Source: JBHJHP01 sp042219855
Lineage (GTDB): Bacteria; Bacteroidota; Bacteroidia; Bacteroidales; UBA5342
DNA: 64,000 bases
Direction of reading: 5' to 3'
Assembly: GCF_042219855.1 (NCBI RefSeq)
Contig: NZ_JBHJHP010000004.1
Coordinates: 124,001-188,000, forward strand
Made by a program: the position numbers and the translations under genes. The notes under the pieces were generated by a model, which saw nothing but the letters and a program-made list of their open reading frames with translations, was not told where the DNA came from and did no database searches. Numbering within the stretch: the stretch's first letter is position 1; every line of letters begins with the position of its first letter. Positions 9,095 through 19,003 of the stretch are shown here, piece by piece.

Positions 9095-10909
9095 TTAATA
9101 TTTTGGATTTTGGTATAGTCCGGGAGTATTATTAACCCAGTCGTTATAAAATGGATGGAAATAATATTTATCCTCAAAGAAGTCTACCCAGTTGATCTTC
9201 TTTCTCGAAACAACTCCATCTTCAATTACCGCTCCAACCATATCGAGTTGCAACTCGTCTCCTTCTTTCCACCTTCTAAGGTCAAAGTATCGCTGCCCCT
9301 CCAGGAAAAATTCTACCTGGCGTTCATACTTAATTGCGTTGTGAAACTTTTCCCTTTCGGTTGAACCCTGATAATTTGCCGCATCATATCCTGGCATTCC
9401 GGAACGCGATCTTATATCGTTCAGATACTGAATGGCTTCTGCCGTTGGACCATTATTGGCTTCACTTAAAGATTCAGCATAAAGGAGGTATAAATCTGCC
9501 AGACGAATAATCGGATGCACAGGAGTATATACTACTGAAGGACCTGCTCCCAACTCCTCATTTACAAATTTTCGCACCATAAAACTGGTTTTAAATTCGG
9601 GCCAGTCACCGTGTGTTCTGTCCGGTACATTCGGGTCAATATCAAAATTAATCAGCTTGTCATTATAGCTGGTCCCAAATTCAGAACCGTGATATACAAT
9701 GTTCTGATAAAATCGTGGGTCCCTGTCTTTCCAGTATTCCTGGTCGTTATATCCGGCTGCAATTCCGGCATCAGAGATAATTGGTTTAGTTCCGTCTCCA
9801 TTTTCATAACCTGAAATAGGAAATTTTCCGTTTCGCATCTGGTATCCGTCAACATGCTGAAAAGTAGGCTGATAGGTGACATCTACACGGTTATACCAAC
9901 CAATTCCATAAGGCCAGTTCATCATGTTATGCGTATACTCCCATCCTCCTTCTGAATTATAGGAACCAAACGTCTGGTAGATGATGTTTTCATCATTATG
10001 GTTTATAGCCAGTTCATACACATTGTGCTCAACACCTGCAGCCATGTAAAGAGCATGGCCTGCTGCCTCTGCTTCGTCTATCGCCTCTTTACAGGCATTT
10101 GCAGCTCTTGTCCAGCGTTGATCATCTACGTTTCCATAACCCAGAACTTCCGGGTGTTCATATCCGGCTGCATAATCAGGAGTCGGCCCGTTATACAAAG
10201 GGCTTGCAGCATAAACCAGTATTTTTGCTTTAAGTGCTTTGGCTGCTGCCTTTGTAAACCTTCCGGTCCATCGGTCCTCCCAATTCCTGGGTAACAGCGT
10301 GGCAGCTAAATCCAAATGATAAGCCATACTATCGATCATATCTCCAAATGCAGCTCTTGGAACAGGTTCTTCACCACCTTCCATCCTTTTATTAATCCAG
10401 GGTAAACTTCCCCATACTCTAAAACCTTTAAAATACTGGTAGGCGATATGAGCATGAGCTTCACCTAGCATGCGTTGGATATATTCCTCTTCGCTTGATG
10501 ATGTAGTAGGTATTGAAGCTGCCTTTTCAATAAATGTATTACAGGTTCTCACCGCCTGGAATAAATAGTCAAGCGGATAGATCTGTGTCGTTGCAGAACT
10601 GAGTGTTCCATTTACATATTTCATATATTGGTTGTCGCTGATATTCGGAACATACATTTGTTCACCAATGTCAGACCAGCTAAGGTAACCGTCCCACCAG
10701 CTCAGGTTTATATTGTCAGCCCCAAAGTAATTATCGTGATAAAGCGAAAAAATTAACTGTTGTGCATTATTGGTCGATGCGAATACGGTGTCAATAGTAA
10801 TGTCAGCTCCTGCCGGCTTCTCAAGAAAACTTTCCTGACAGGAAAACAACGATGTGGCAATTATTACTAAACACGTATATATTACCGAATGAATTATATT
10901 CTTTTTCAT
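9095..10909 (-). CDS. SusD/RagB-family outer membrane lipoprotein (first pair)
   Basis: This 604-residue glycan-binding lipoprotein has a lipobox at SLFSC. SusD signatures are present: a helical N-terminal half with the AAKALKAKILVYAASPLYNG stretch, and the C-terminal ERQVEFFLEGQRYFDLRRWK. It lies 16 bases after the upstream SusC gene, so it forms that transporter's lid. Sequence divergence from the second SusD (4625-6325) is large, which suggests the two pairs recognise different pieces of the glycan rather than being a recent duplication. Confidence 0.95.
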   Translation of the reverse strand: MKKNIIHSVIYTCLVIIATSLFSCQESFLEKPAGADITIDTVFASTNNAQQLIFSLYHDNYFGADNINLSWWDGYLSWSDIGEQMYVPNISDNQYMKYVNGTLSSATTQIYPLDYLFQAVRTCNTFIEKAASIPTTSSSEEEYIQRMLGEAHAHIAYQYFKGFRVWGSLPWINKRMEGGEEPVPRAAFGDMIDSMAYHLDLAATLLPRNWEDRWTGRFTKAAAKALKAKILVYAASPLYNGPTPDYAAGYEHPEVLGYGNVDDQRWTRAANACKEAIDEAEAAGHALYMAAGVEHNVYELAINHNDENIIYQTFGSYNSEGGWEYTHNMMNWPYGIGWYNRVDVTYQPTFQHVDGYQMRNGKFPISGYENGDGTKPIISDAGIAAGYNDQEYWKDRDPRFYQNIVYHGSEFGTSYNDKLINFDIDPNVPDRTHGDWPEFKTSFMVRKFVNEELGAGPSVVYTPVHPIIRLADLYLLYAESLSEANNGPTAEAIQYLNDIRSRSGMPGYDAANYQGSTEREKFHNAIKYERQVEFFLEGQRYFDLRRWKEGDELQLDMVGAVIEDGVVSRKKINWVDFFEDKYYFHPFYNDWVNNTPGLYQNPKY

Positions 10910-10925
10910 GATAATTTATTTACAA

Positions 10926-13900
10926 TTAAAATTGAACATTAATCCCTAAATTAATGACTTTTGATCTGGGGTATCTGAGTACTCCATTGGTCGTTTCCGG
11001 ATCAATGTTTTTAATTTTTGAGAATGTCATTAAATCCATTCCGTTCGCATAAATTCTAAGGCTTCTTAAGCCTAAGTATTCAATAAACCTCACACCAGAT
11101 TTAAAGGTATATCCGGCCTCTATATTCTTTATTCTAAGATATGTTGCATCCTTAATCCAGTATGAACCTGTGTATTTCCAGTTGTCATTTGTACTAATCA
11201 GGCGAGGGTACGAAATACTTTCACCCGCTGCATATTTTTCAGGAGTATACCGATCCAATACAAAATCCAGTACCGTTCCCTGGTTGGGAGTAGGACTATA
11301 ATTTGTCCGGGTATTAATTGAAAAATTTGATGCGCCCTGTAACAATACAGATAGCGAAAATCCTTTGTGTTCTATTCCGGTATTTAATCCAAACATAGTT
11401 TCCGGAAAACTGGGTGTATCTAAATATCCTTCATCAAGATTATTAATTAAACCATCAGCATTTCGATCAATAAATTTTAAATCACCGGCTGAAACATCAT
11501 GCCCTGCTGTAAAGATCTGATAAGCCTGATAATCTTCTTTACTTTCACCTGGATTTAAAGCGCTATAGGTAGCCCATAATTCATCACGGTACGCACTGGC
11601 TTCATTTTCAGTCATGAAAAAATCTTCCTGTTGATATCCCCAAAGTTCACCTACACGTCTTCCGGTTTGCATCCTGTAATCATAGGCTTGTTGTGGTTCA
11701 TCCATTTCTATGATTTTGTTTCGGGCAAAAGAATAGTTTAAATCTACCCAGAATCTGGTATCTTTCATTTTTTGGTTCCAGCCTAATTCAAATTCATAAC
11801 CTGAATTTTTGACACGGCCCAGGTTCAATGCAAGTTCTCCTGTCTGCTGATAAATTGGAACTACTCTTTGATTTATTAATATATCCTTTCTGTCTTCTGT
11901 GAAATAATCAAACTTTACCGATAACTTGCTATCAATAAAATACAGATCAGTTCCGTAATTGATTTTTTTAGAAGTTTCCCAGGTTACATTGGGGTTTCCT
12001 GCAGCACCCTGGTAGGCCATGGGATAGTTTTGTATCTGACCCGGTAAACCAAAGTTAATTCCAATTTCACGCCATCCGGTATAGGCATCATTATTCATCA
12101 CATACACATCCGGAAGATAAAGGAAACGTTGGCTCATTCTGTCATTTCCGACCAGCCCATAGGAAAACCTTAATTTACCGTACGATAATATTCGTTCTCC
12201 TATCAGGTTTTTGATCCAGCTTTCTTCCGTAAAAGTCCATCCCGCAGAGTATGCCGGGAAAAATCCAAAACGTTTACCCTCTGCAAAATTCTCTGACCCA
12301 TTATAACCAAGGTTATACTCTAAAAGGTATTTATTGGCATAATTGTACGTTACACGTCCTACTAAACCTAGGTAGGATCTGGGTATTTCATTCCAATACG
12401 TTTCCGTAAAGTGTGATTTATCAGCATTTACGAGTGCTAAAGCCGTAACATTATGTCCTCCGCTAAAATTGTGGTTATAATTCAGGGCAAATTCATAGTA
12501 CTCTTTTCTGGTTTTTGCCTGTGAAGTTGTATTATAAGGCAATACATTTTCCTGAACCTGGTAAAAGCTTACACTCTCGTCTCCATTTAAGTAGGGTCTC
12601 CAGTAAGGGCGTTTCTTTTCGTCCTTGTCTCTACGAATGAAATTCTCAAAATAACTTACCATCGATACTGTAGCTTTTGCGGAAAGTCCTTCGGTAATAA
12701 AATCAAGGTTTTGATTGAGAATAAAACTATAGTCTGCCGTGTTTTCAAGTTCAACAGTATAACCGCGTATGTCACTGTTCAGCAGAACAGAGTTTGCATT
12801 ATCCTGAAGCAATACAACTTTACCATCCTTCACATATCCATCCCATGGTGACGAGTGAACCAGCATGTTCCAGTAAAAACCTTCGGCAGGCTCCCTTCCT
12901 GCTTGTCCCAACGAAATATTTTCATTAAAACTTCCCCCAATATTAATCTTTGCTGAAGTAGTATTGGTTATTTTTACGTCTATGTTAGTTCTGTAATTGT
13001 ATCTTTTATAACTGGTTGATTTATTAATATCTGGATTCAGGTTTTTAAACATACCGTCCTGGTTAAAATATCCCAGTGAAGCAAAATACATTAACCTGTC
13101 TGTCCCTCCACTAATAGTAACGTTATGCTGTTCCTGCAATGCATAATCCTTAATCATCAAATCTGCATAGTTGCTACTGGGAAAGAAGTATGGATCACTT
13201 GTGTTCAACGGATTATTGTCAATCACTCCTTTAAACCTGTCTCTGACCGACTGAGGATAAGGAGCTGTAGGATCCGTGGAATTAGCAGCAAAGCCCATAT
13301 ACTCGTTTGCCAGTCCTGTCTGGGTATAGCTGTCAAGGGGATTAACCCTGAAACTTGGCACAAGGACAGCCATGGAACCTTTGTAATTAATCTGTGCCGG
13401 CCCGCTTTTACCACGTTTAGTCGTAACCAGAATTACACCATTTGCTCCCCTTACACCGAAAACCGCTGTTGATGAGGCGTCCTTTAATATGGAAAGGGAT
13501 TCAATTTCGTTGGGGTCAAGGAAATTAAATGCATTTTGATCCCGTTCAATACCATCTATTAAAATTAATGGATTTGAGCCTGAACCTGCGTCAAGGGTAC
13601 CTATCCCCCTTATTTTTATCGTGGCGGCATCCTTTCCGGGTCTACCGCCGGATTGGTTTGCGACAAGTCCTGGGAGCCTGCCCGCTAAGGCCTGTGAAAC
13701 ACTACTTACGGGTTGCTGTACAATGTCATTTGAAGAAATGGAAGACATTGATCCAGTTACGGTTTCCTTTTTCTGAATACCATATCCGACCACAACTACC
13801 TCTTCAAGATTTGAAGTTTCCTCCTTTAAAACAATTGTCAGGTTTGTCTCACTTTTAGAAATTGGTATTTCCTGTGCTCCAAAGCCAATTGAAGACACCA

Positions 13901-14195
13901 ATAAAATTCCATCTACAGGTATCTCAATGCTAAAGTTACCGTTAATGTCTGTTACCGTACCATCAGAGGTTCCTTTAACAATAATAGTTACTCCAGGAAT
14001 GGGCTCATTCGTTTCATCCACGACTGTTCCTGAAATTTTCACCTTTTGTTGAATAGCATTTAAATCATCTTTACCTTTAGTGGCTGCATTTGCTTCCAAA
14101 TAAGAACCAAATCCCAAAAAAAGAATAAGAAAAATCCAAACAGGTATAAGAAGTGCATTCTTAATGCTATTCCTGCTTGTTGAGTTCATAAACAT
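10926..14195 (-). CDS. SusC/RagA TonB-dependent transporter, full-length (first gene of the PUL operon)
   Basis: This 1089-residue oligosaccharide importer has, after its signal peptide, a carboxypeptidase-regulatory-like beta-sandwich (ISGTVVDETNEPIPGVTIIV, about residues 48-130), a VVVVGYG segment, the plug domain (LKDASSTAVFGVRGANGVI) and a large barrel ending ...VINLGINVQF. It is the first gene of the minus-strand operon and faces the AraC gene across a 346-base divergent region. An ATG at 14189 (MNSTSRN) is an alternative start only two codons inside. It pairs with the SusD at 9095-10909. Confidence 0.94.
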   Translation of the reverse strand: MFMNSTSRNSIKNALLIPVWIFLILFLGFGSYLEANAATKGKDDLNAIQQKVKISGTVVDETNEPIPGVTIIVKGTSDGTVTDINGNFSIEIPVDGILLVSSIGFGAQEIPISKSETNLTIVLKEETSNLEEVVVVGYGIQKKETVTGSMSSISSNDIVQQPVSSVSQALAGRLPGLVANQSGGRPGKDAATIKIRGIGTLDAGSGSNPLILIDGIERDQNAFNFLDPNEIESLSILKDASSTAVFGVRGANGVILVTTKRGKSGPAQINYKGSMAVLVPSFRVNPLDSYTQTGLANEYMGFAANSTDPTAPYPQSVRDRFKGVIDNNPLNTSDPYFFPSSNYADLMIKDYALQEQHNVTISGGTDRLMYFASLGYFNQDGMFKNLNPDINKSTSYKRYNYRTNIDVKITNTTSAKINIGGSFNENISLGQAGREPAEGFYWNMLVHSSPWDGYVKDGKVVLLQDNANSVLLNSDIRGYTVELENTADYSFILNQNLDFITEGLSAKATVSMVSYFENFIRRDKDEKKRPYWRPYLNGDESVSFYQVQENVLPYNTTSQAKTRKEYYEFALNYNHNFSGGHNVTALALVNADKSHFTETYWNEIPRSYLGLVGRVTYNYANKYLLEYNLGYNGSENFAEGKRFGFFPAYSAGWTFTEESWIKNLIGERILSYGKLRFSYGLVGNDRMSQRFLYLPDVYVMNNDAYTGWREIGINFGLPGQIQNYPMAYQGAAGNPNVTWETSKKINYGTDLYFIDSKLSVKFDYFTEDRKDILINQRVVPIYQQTGELALNLGRVKNSGYEFELGWNQKMKDTRFWVDLNYSFARNKIIEMDEPQQAYDYRMQTGRRVGELWGYQQEDFFMTENEASAYRDELWATYSALNPGESKEDYQAYQIFTAGHDVSAGDLKFIDRNADGLINNLDEGYLDTPSFPETMFGLNTGIEHKGFSLSVLLQGASNFSINTRTNYSPTPNQGTVLDFVLDRYTPEKYAAGESISYPRLISTNDNWKYTGSYWIKDATYLRIKNIEAGYTFKSGVRFIEYLGLRSLRIYANGMDLMTFSKIKNIDPETTNGVLRYPRSKVINLGINVQF

Positions 14196-14217
14196 CAGAT
14201 TTTTTAGTTAACAAATG

Positions 14218-14225
14218 CAAACTTA
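14218..14225 (-). promoter_or_regulatory. Candidate -7 box of the SusC promoter
   Basis: The minus strand reads TAAGTTTG, a match to the Bacteroidota TAnnTTTG element, 22 bases upstream of the susC ATG at 14195. No clear TTTG -33 element is seen, which is compatible with activator dependence. Confidence 0.35.
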
Positions 14226-14271
14226 TGGAGATTGGCATGTGAAGGAAATGGATAATTTTACATAAATTTGT

Positions 14272-14286
14272 ACAATCCGATTATTT
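14272..14286. promoter_or_regulatory. Operator-like 15-mer, susC-side copy
   Basis: ACAATCCGATTATTT matches the copy at 14510-14524 at 14 of 15 bases and lies 77 bases upstream of susC. The likely ligand is the AraC protein encoded next door; this is inference. Confidence 0.4.
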
Positions 14287-14509
14287 ATTACAAGAATTTA
14301 TTAAGTGTAAATTTTAAAATCAATCTAAATATTTTCTAATGTCATTTAGTTATATTCTGTTTTAAATATAATAACGTTTTGTGATTAATTTATAACTAAC
14401 AATAAAACAGATAATTAAATAAATTAGAAATGAATATTTTTAAAGAAGCTTTTGTGGACAATTTTATAAAATTTATTCGATCCCTATATTAACAAAATTT
14501 ACGGTTTTG

Positions 14510-14524
14510 ACAATCTGATTATTT
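14510..14524. promoter_or_regulatory. Operator-like 15-mer, araC-side copy
   Basis: ACAATCTGATTATTT lies 17 bases before the araC ATG. Occupancy here could autoregulate araC while the copy at 14272 activates susC. Confidence 0.4.
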
Positions 14525-14541
14525 TAACAAACTGACTAGAT

Positions 14542-15480
14542 ATGCAGGGAACAGAACAAAACAGAGGTACAAAAAATTATAAAACAAGTTCTCCTGAAAT
14601 AGGTAAATCGGAGAATTTTACCGGAGACAGAAGTGTCGTTTTATCGAAGAAGCAATTAAAGAAGATCAGAAAAAATCCTTTGATAAGCGGACTTTATATA
14701 ACAGATATAGGATTTTACCCGAATGCTAAGCATCACTACAGAAAAAGAATTCTGGGCATAAAGGAACACATCCTCATTTATTGTATTGATGGATATGGCA
14801 CGATTAAAATCGGGGAAACGGAACATCAACTGGAACCTAATACTTTTTTTGTCATTCACGCTGATAATGCACATTCCTACTGGGCTTCACAAAAAGATCC
14901 ATGGTCAATTTACTGGCTGCATTTCGGGGGCGAACGCAGCTCCTTCTTTACGGAGCATTTTAGTAAGGTAAACTGGATAAAGCAATCCAGTAAATCACGT
15001 ATTGATGATCGCATTTTACAGTTTAATGAATTACTTACAGCACTTGAATCAGGCTTTTCGAAGGAAAATATAAATTATGCTAATCTTAGCCTGAATGGCT
15101 TACTCGCATCATTCTTTTATGTCGAAACATATAGGGCAGTGAAAGGGTTTAGTGTGACTAATCCTGTAGACCAGGCCATTATTTTTATGCAAAAGAATAT
15201 TAATTCAACCATTAAAATTGCCGACATCTCTCAACATGTTAAGCTGTCTGAATCGCATCTCAATAAAATCTTCAGGAATAAAACAGGGACTTCCCCCATG
15301 GACTATTTTATCAATTTAAAAATGCAGGAAGCCATAAGGCTGCTAACGAATCAGTCGCTGAAAATAAAGGAAGTGGCCTACAGACTGGGTTACAGTGATC
15401 AGTATTATTTTACACGTATTTTCACCAAGCACATTGGTTCAAGCCCCGGATCATTTTCAAAGATGAACATGCATCGATAA
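14542..15480 (+). CDS. AraC-family regulator, probable controller of the adjacent PUL
   Basis: This 312-residue protein has an N-terminal cupin-type ligand domain of the AraC_binding kind (HILIYCIDGYGTIKIGE, FFVIHADNAHSYW, about residues 65-150). The C-terminal double helix-turn-helix domain spans about 210-310: KIADISQHVKLSESHLNKIF is the first HTH and IKEVAYRLGYSDQYYFTRIF the second. It is transcribed divergently from the SusCD operon. That is the usual position of the inducer-sensing regulator of such a locus, although hybrid two-component systems and anti-sigma pairs are more common there. The ligand is unknown. Confidence 0.88.
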   Translation: MQGTEQNRGTKNYKTSSPEIGKSENFTGDRSVVLSKKQLKKIRKNPLISGLYITDIGFYPNAKHHYRKRILGIKEHILIYCIDGYGTIKIGETEHQLEPNTFFVIHADNAHSYWASQKDPWSIYWLHFGGERSSFFTEHFSKVNWIKQSSKSRIDDRILQFNELLTALESGFSKENINYANLSLNGLLASFFYVETYRAVKGFSVTNPVDQAIIFMQKNINSTIKIADISQHVKLSESHLNKIFRNKTGTSPMDYFINLKMQEAIRLLTNQSLKIKEVAYRLGYSDQYYFTRIFTKHIGSSPGSFSKMNMHR

Positions 15481-15555
15481 AAAACACTTTGCTGAATCAA
15501 CTTTTCAGATGTAAAACAAACTTGTTTTTACGAACGCGCAAGTAGGATTAGTTGC

Positions 15556-17124
15556 TTATTCGATTAACTGATCTGTACGTATTTCTGAATCTTCTCCCTT
15601 TTTATGTTTTGTTTTAAAAAGTAATAAAAATGGAATGCAGGCCGCAAAAAATACGCCTACAATCAAAAATACATCATTATATGTCAGGATCATAGCCTGT
15701 TTCATCAGGTTGCCTTTTATTGCAGCAGCTGCTTTAATGTAAGATGATGCCAGGTCGCTGCCTTTTGACATGAACAGATGAGCATAGGATTGTAGACGGT
15801 CATAGGAAATGGAGTTGAATATACTGACGTGTTCGCTCAGATTGCTGTAATGAAATACACTGCGAATACTAATATAAGTGGTAGCCATGGCGATGCCAAA
15901 TGCACCTCCCAATTGCCTTACCATGGTGGTAAATGCAGTTGCCTGTGGTACATCTTTATTATGCAGCGGGTAGATCGTAATGGTAAGTAATGGAATAAAT
16001 AAAAGACCCAGGCCAACACCACGCAGAATCAACGGCCAGAAAAAGTCTCCGGCTCCCGTATTCTGGTTCATACCTGACAACAACCATACAAAAAGAACAA
16101 ATGATGAGAATCCTATGCCTGCAAGAACAACGGGTGAAATTTTTGTTTTTTTCATGACTGTGGCTACCACCGGCATCATGACGCCAGCTGCCAGACTGCC
16201 CGGAAGCATTAACCAGCCGGTGTCTTTAGCTGTGTAATCGAGCATGCTTTGACAAAAAATCGGTATCACAAATACGGAGGCATACAGTCCGATTCCCTGC
16301 ACAAATCCGAAGCTGGTTCCGATAGCGTATTGCCTGTTTTTTAACAAACGTAAATTCAGAATCGGGTTTTCTACCTTCAGTTGTCTGAACACAAAAAGAA
16401 TGCCCGCAAAAATGGAAATGACCGTTAGTGCGGTTATAAAATTTGACTGGAACCAGTCCTTTTCCTGACCTTTCTCAAGAATGATTTGCAGGGAACCGAT
16501 GGTTAGAATAAGCAGTACAAGAGCCGCCCAGTCCATTTTCCCTGTTTTTAATCTGTATTCTGAATCCCTTACATAAAGTATGGATAGGATGGATGCCACG
16601 ATGCCAACCGGGATATTTATAAAGAATATCCAGTGCCATGATAAATGATCCGTGATGTAACCTCCAAGTGTCGGACCGATGGATGGGCCAATAATAACAC
16701 CCATACCGAATATGGCATTAGCTGTTCCCAGCTCTTCTCGTGGAAAAGTGTCAATTAGTATGGCCTGTGCCGTTGTTAATAAACCACCGCCACCAATGCC
16801 CTGTATTATGCGGAATAGGATTAACTGGGAAATAGATGTTGATAAACCACAAAACACAGAGGCGACCGTAAATAAAATGATGGATGCTGTAAAGTAAACC
16901 TTGCGTCCGAGTTTGGCACTTAACCATCCAGAGAGTGTTATCATGATAATTGTGGAAGTAGTATAACCTGTCACTACCCAGCTGATATCGCCTAATGTCG
17001 CGCCGAGGTTACCCATCATCTGGGTCAACGAAACATTCACAATTGACGAATCGATGAGTTGTAATAATGCACCGGCAACTACGGTTATGATAACTAATAT
17101 TTTATCAAAACTGATTTTTGACAT
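15556..17124 (-). CDS. emrB: EmrB/QacA-type drug:H+ antiporter (MFS, DHA2)
   Basis: This inner membrane efflux pump has 14 predicted transmembrane segments. Motif A is GWLSAKLGRKVYF and motif C lies in the GVIIGPSIGPTLGGYI segment; both are typical of drug:proton antiporters. I place the start at the ATG at 17124 (MSKISFDK, 522 residues), 5 bases past the emrA stop. An in-frame TTG at 17133 would overlap that stop. It works with the periplasmic adaptor just upstream and an outer membrane channel not encoded here. The TetR gene at the head of the operon should control it. The exported compound is unknown. Confidence 0.92.
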   Translation of the reverse strand: MSKISFDKILVIITVVAGALLQLIDSSIVNVSLTQMMGNLGATLGDISWVVTGYTTSTIIMITLSGWLSAKLGRKVYFTASIILFTVASVFCGLSTSISQLILFRIIQGIGGGGLLTTAQAILIDTFPREELGTANAIFGMGVIIGPSIGPTLGGYITDHLSWHWIFFINIPVGIVASILSILYVRDSEYRLKTGKMDWAALVLLILTIGSLQIILEKGQEKDWFQSNFITALTVISIFAGILFVFRQLKVENPILNLRLLKNRQYAIGTSFGFVQGIGLYASVFVIPIFCQSMLDYTAKDTGWLMLPGSLAAGVMMPVVATVMKKTKISPVVLAGIGFSSFVLFVWLLSGMNQNTGAGDFFWPLILRGVGLGLLFIPLLTITIYPLHNKDVPQATAFTTMVRQLGGAFGIAMATTYISIRSVFHYSNLSEHVSIFNSISYDRLQSYAHLFMSKGSDLASSYIKAAAAIKGNLMKQAMILTYNDVFLIVGVFFAACIPFLLLFKTKHKKGEDSEIRTDQLIE

Positions 17125-17129
17125 TCGCT

Positions 17130-18200
17130 TCAATTTAAAATGACCCGAACAAATACATTCATGCCTGGTTTAATCCGTTTATAAAGCGGACTGTTTTGAT
17201 CCAGGTTGATGTGTACGGGAATACGCTGCACTACTTTTACATAGTTGCCACTCGCATTGTCAGGAGGAATGAGTGAAAATTTTGACCCGGTTGCTGAAGA
17301 GAATGATGCAACATGCCCTTCGATGGTCTCATCAGGGTAGGCATCCACACTGACATCAACTTTCATGCCCGCTTTAATATCTTTAATCTTGGTTTCCTTG
17401 AAATTTGCCGTCACCCATATATTGTCTGTTGAAATGATGGAACATAATGCCTGTCCAGCCTGAATAAGTTGACCTGCAACTGCATTCTTTTTTGATACAA
17501 TACCATCAAACGGGGCCGTAATAAATGCGTAAGAATGATTGAGTTTTGCATACTTCAGCTCAATGCGCCGTTGTTCCACTACAGTTTCAGAAACAGAAAT
17601 CTGCTTATCTGCAGCACTTATCCTTGAATCCACTTCTTTTGCCGTTTGTTGAGCCGCTTCAATGCGTTTTTCCAGTGTTTCTTTTTCAGTTCGAATTTTG
17701 TCAAACTGCTGCGGGGTAACGGTACCCTCTTCGTATAATTTTTTGTAGCGTTCAAAATCTTTAGTGGTATTGTCCATCAGGATCCGGAGTTCATCGATCT
17801 TGATGGTACTGGTCTGGCCACTTTGTCTGACTGACCGTGTATTCTCACGTGTTGTATTTAACATTGCAACAGCATTTTCAAGTGCTACCTCAGCCTGAGC
17901 CTCTTTTAATGCTAGCTCTCTGTCATCCAGAATAACCAGGGTGTCTCCTTTATGTACATAGGCGTTGTCATTAAATTTTACCTGTGCAATATATCCTGAT
18001 ACCCTTGAAGTAACTGAAGTTATATCGGTATCTATCTGTGCATCGTCTGTTGTTTCATACCTTAGTGAACGATAATAAGCCACAATGGCTACTATTGCTC
18101 CGATACCTAAAAGTGCGAAAACAATTATTCTGCTTTTTCTGCTCTTCCTGCTTTTTTCAGGTCTTTCCTTTTCCATTATTTCTGTTTTATTCGTAATCAT
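17130..18200 (-). CDS. emrA: EmrA/HlyD-type membrane fusion protein
   Basis: This is a 356-residue periplasmic adaptor of a tripartite efflux pump. It has a basic cytoplasmic N-terminus (KSRKSRKSR), one transmembrane anchor at about residues 27-44, and a biotinyl-lipoyl-like half (TSRVSGYIAQVKFNDNAYV). A long alpha-helical hairpin spans about 95-210, followed by the lipoyl second half (APFDGIVSKKNAVAGQLI) and a beta-barrel domain (VTANFKETKIKDIKAGM). It sits between tetR and emrB on the same strand, consistent with one transcript. Confidence 0.92.
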   Translation of the reverse strand: MITNKTEIMEKERPEKSRKSRKSRIIVFALLGIGAIVAIVAYYRSLRYETTDDAQIDTDITSVTSRVSGYIAQVKFNDNAYVHKGDTLVILDDRELALKEAQAEVALENAVAMLNTTRENTRSVRQSGQTSTIKIDELRILMDNTTKDFERYKKLYEEGTVTPQQFDKIRTEKETLEKRIEAAQQTAKEVDSRISAADKQISVSETVVEQRRIELKYAKLNHSYAFITAPFDGIVSKKNAVAGQLIQAGQALCSIISTDNIWVTANFKETKIKDIKAGMKVDVSVDAYPDETIEGHVASFSSATGSKFSLIPPDNASGNYVKVVQRIPVHINLDQNSPLYKRIKPGMNVFVRVILN

Positions 18201-18354
18201 TTATTGCATTAAGCTGATGTTGTCAGCAATTAGTATGCATACAATATATTTTCCTGGGGTAAAAGATGCGTGTCTGCGGCCGTTTTATTTGTACTGATCC
18301 AAAACCATCATGAAGGCCACATGTGCTTTAGTTTAGTCCGGTTTTTTCTACATG

Positions 18355-18966
18355 CTAATCAGAGATACCTTTTATAAAAATTTCAGTAAATAATTGCGAT
18401 TGATGTTTAACCTGTTTTATAGCTTCAAACTGCAGATTATTCATTTCGATCCGTTCCGAACTGTAAAACGCATTTTTTCTCAGCCCCATAAGAACATCCA
18501 GGTAAAGTTCGGCATATTCAGCTGCTGCCAACTCCGTTTGAATTTCCTGTTTGTCTATGCCAATACTGATAATCTCCGTTACCAACTCTGATTCCTGTTT
18601 GCGAAATTCCTTTAATATCGATACAAACAAGGATTTAATAGATGCATATGTTCCCAGGTTCATGCTGCTTAAGGTAAGATGTCGCTGCAATAATTCTATG
18701 CGTTTTGTTGCATACGCAAGCAACTTTTCCAGCGTGCTGGTTGCCTCAGTAGTAATCGTTTGAATTTCTGCAATAAATTGCTCCTGTTCTCTGATGGCAA
18801 GTGATTTAATAATACTTTCCTTGTCAGAAAAATAATAATACAACGCTGCTTTGGAAATTCCCAGACGTCGTGCGATATCTGTCATGGTCGTTTTTTCAAA
18901 CCCATATGCAGTAAACAATTCCTGCGCTGCATTAATAATTTCAGCTTGCTTGGCTTCCTGTTTCAT
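18355..18966 (-). CDS. TetR/AcrR-family repressor of the efflux operon
   Basis: This is a 203-residue repressor. The N-terminal HTH is classical (TMTDIARRLGISKAALYYYF, about residues 26-45, followed by DKESIIKSL). The remaining helices form the ligand-binding and dimer domain and are not conserved enough to suggest a ligand. It is the first gene of the run with emrA and emrB, with 154 bases between it and emrA. A palindrome with TetR-site geometry lies 14 bases upstream, so autoregulation is likely. Confidence 0.92.
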   Translation of the reverse strand: MKQEAKQAEIINAAQELFTAYGFEKTTMTDIARRLGISKAALYYYFSDKESIIKSLAIREQEQFIAEIQTITTEATSTLEKLLAYATKRIELLQRHLTLSSMNLGTYASIKSLFVSILKEFRKQESELVTEIISIGIDKQEIQTELAAAEYAELYLDVLMGLRKNAFYSSERIEMNNLQFEAIKQVKHQSQLFTEIFIKGISD

Positions 18967-18980
18967 AATAATCTACTATC

Positions 18981-19003
18981 TGACTAAAATATTTAATTGG
19001 TCA
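18981..19003. promoter_or_regulatory. Candidate TetR operator
   Basis: TGACTAA, nine spacer bases and TTGGTCA form an inverted repeat with 7-base arms and one mismatch, 14 bases upstream of the tetR start. It overlaps by two bases the -7-like box TAATTTTG (minus strand, 19002-19009). Repressor binding would block that promoter. Confidence 0.5.

Larger units (their letters stand above)
14196..14541. other. Divergent intergenic region between susC and araC
   Basis: This is very AT-rich DNA without coding potential. It holds a candidate -7 box for susC at 14218-14225 and two copies of a 15-base motif at 14272-14286 and 14510-14524, described separately. Confidence 0.7.

Noticed and set aside
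17124..17133. TTG start of emrB overlapping the emrA stop
   Set aside because: An ATG nine bases further in, 5 bases past the emrA stop, gives the usual family N-terminus; the overlap would need a rare start codon.
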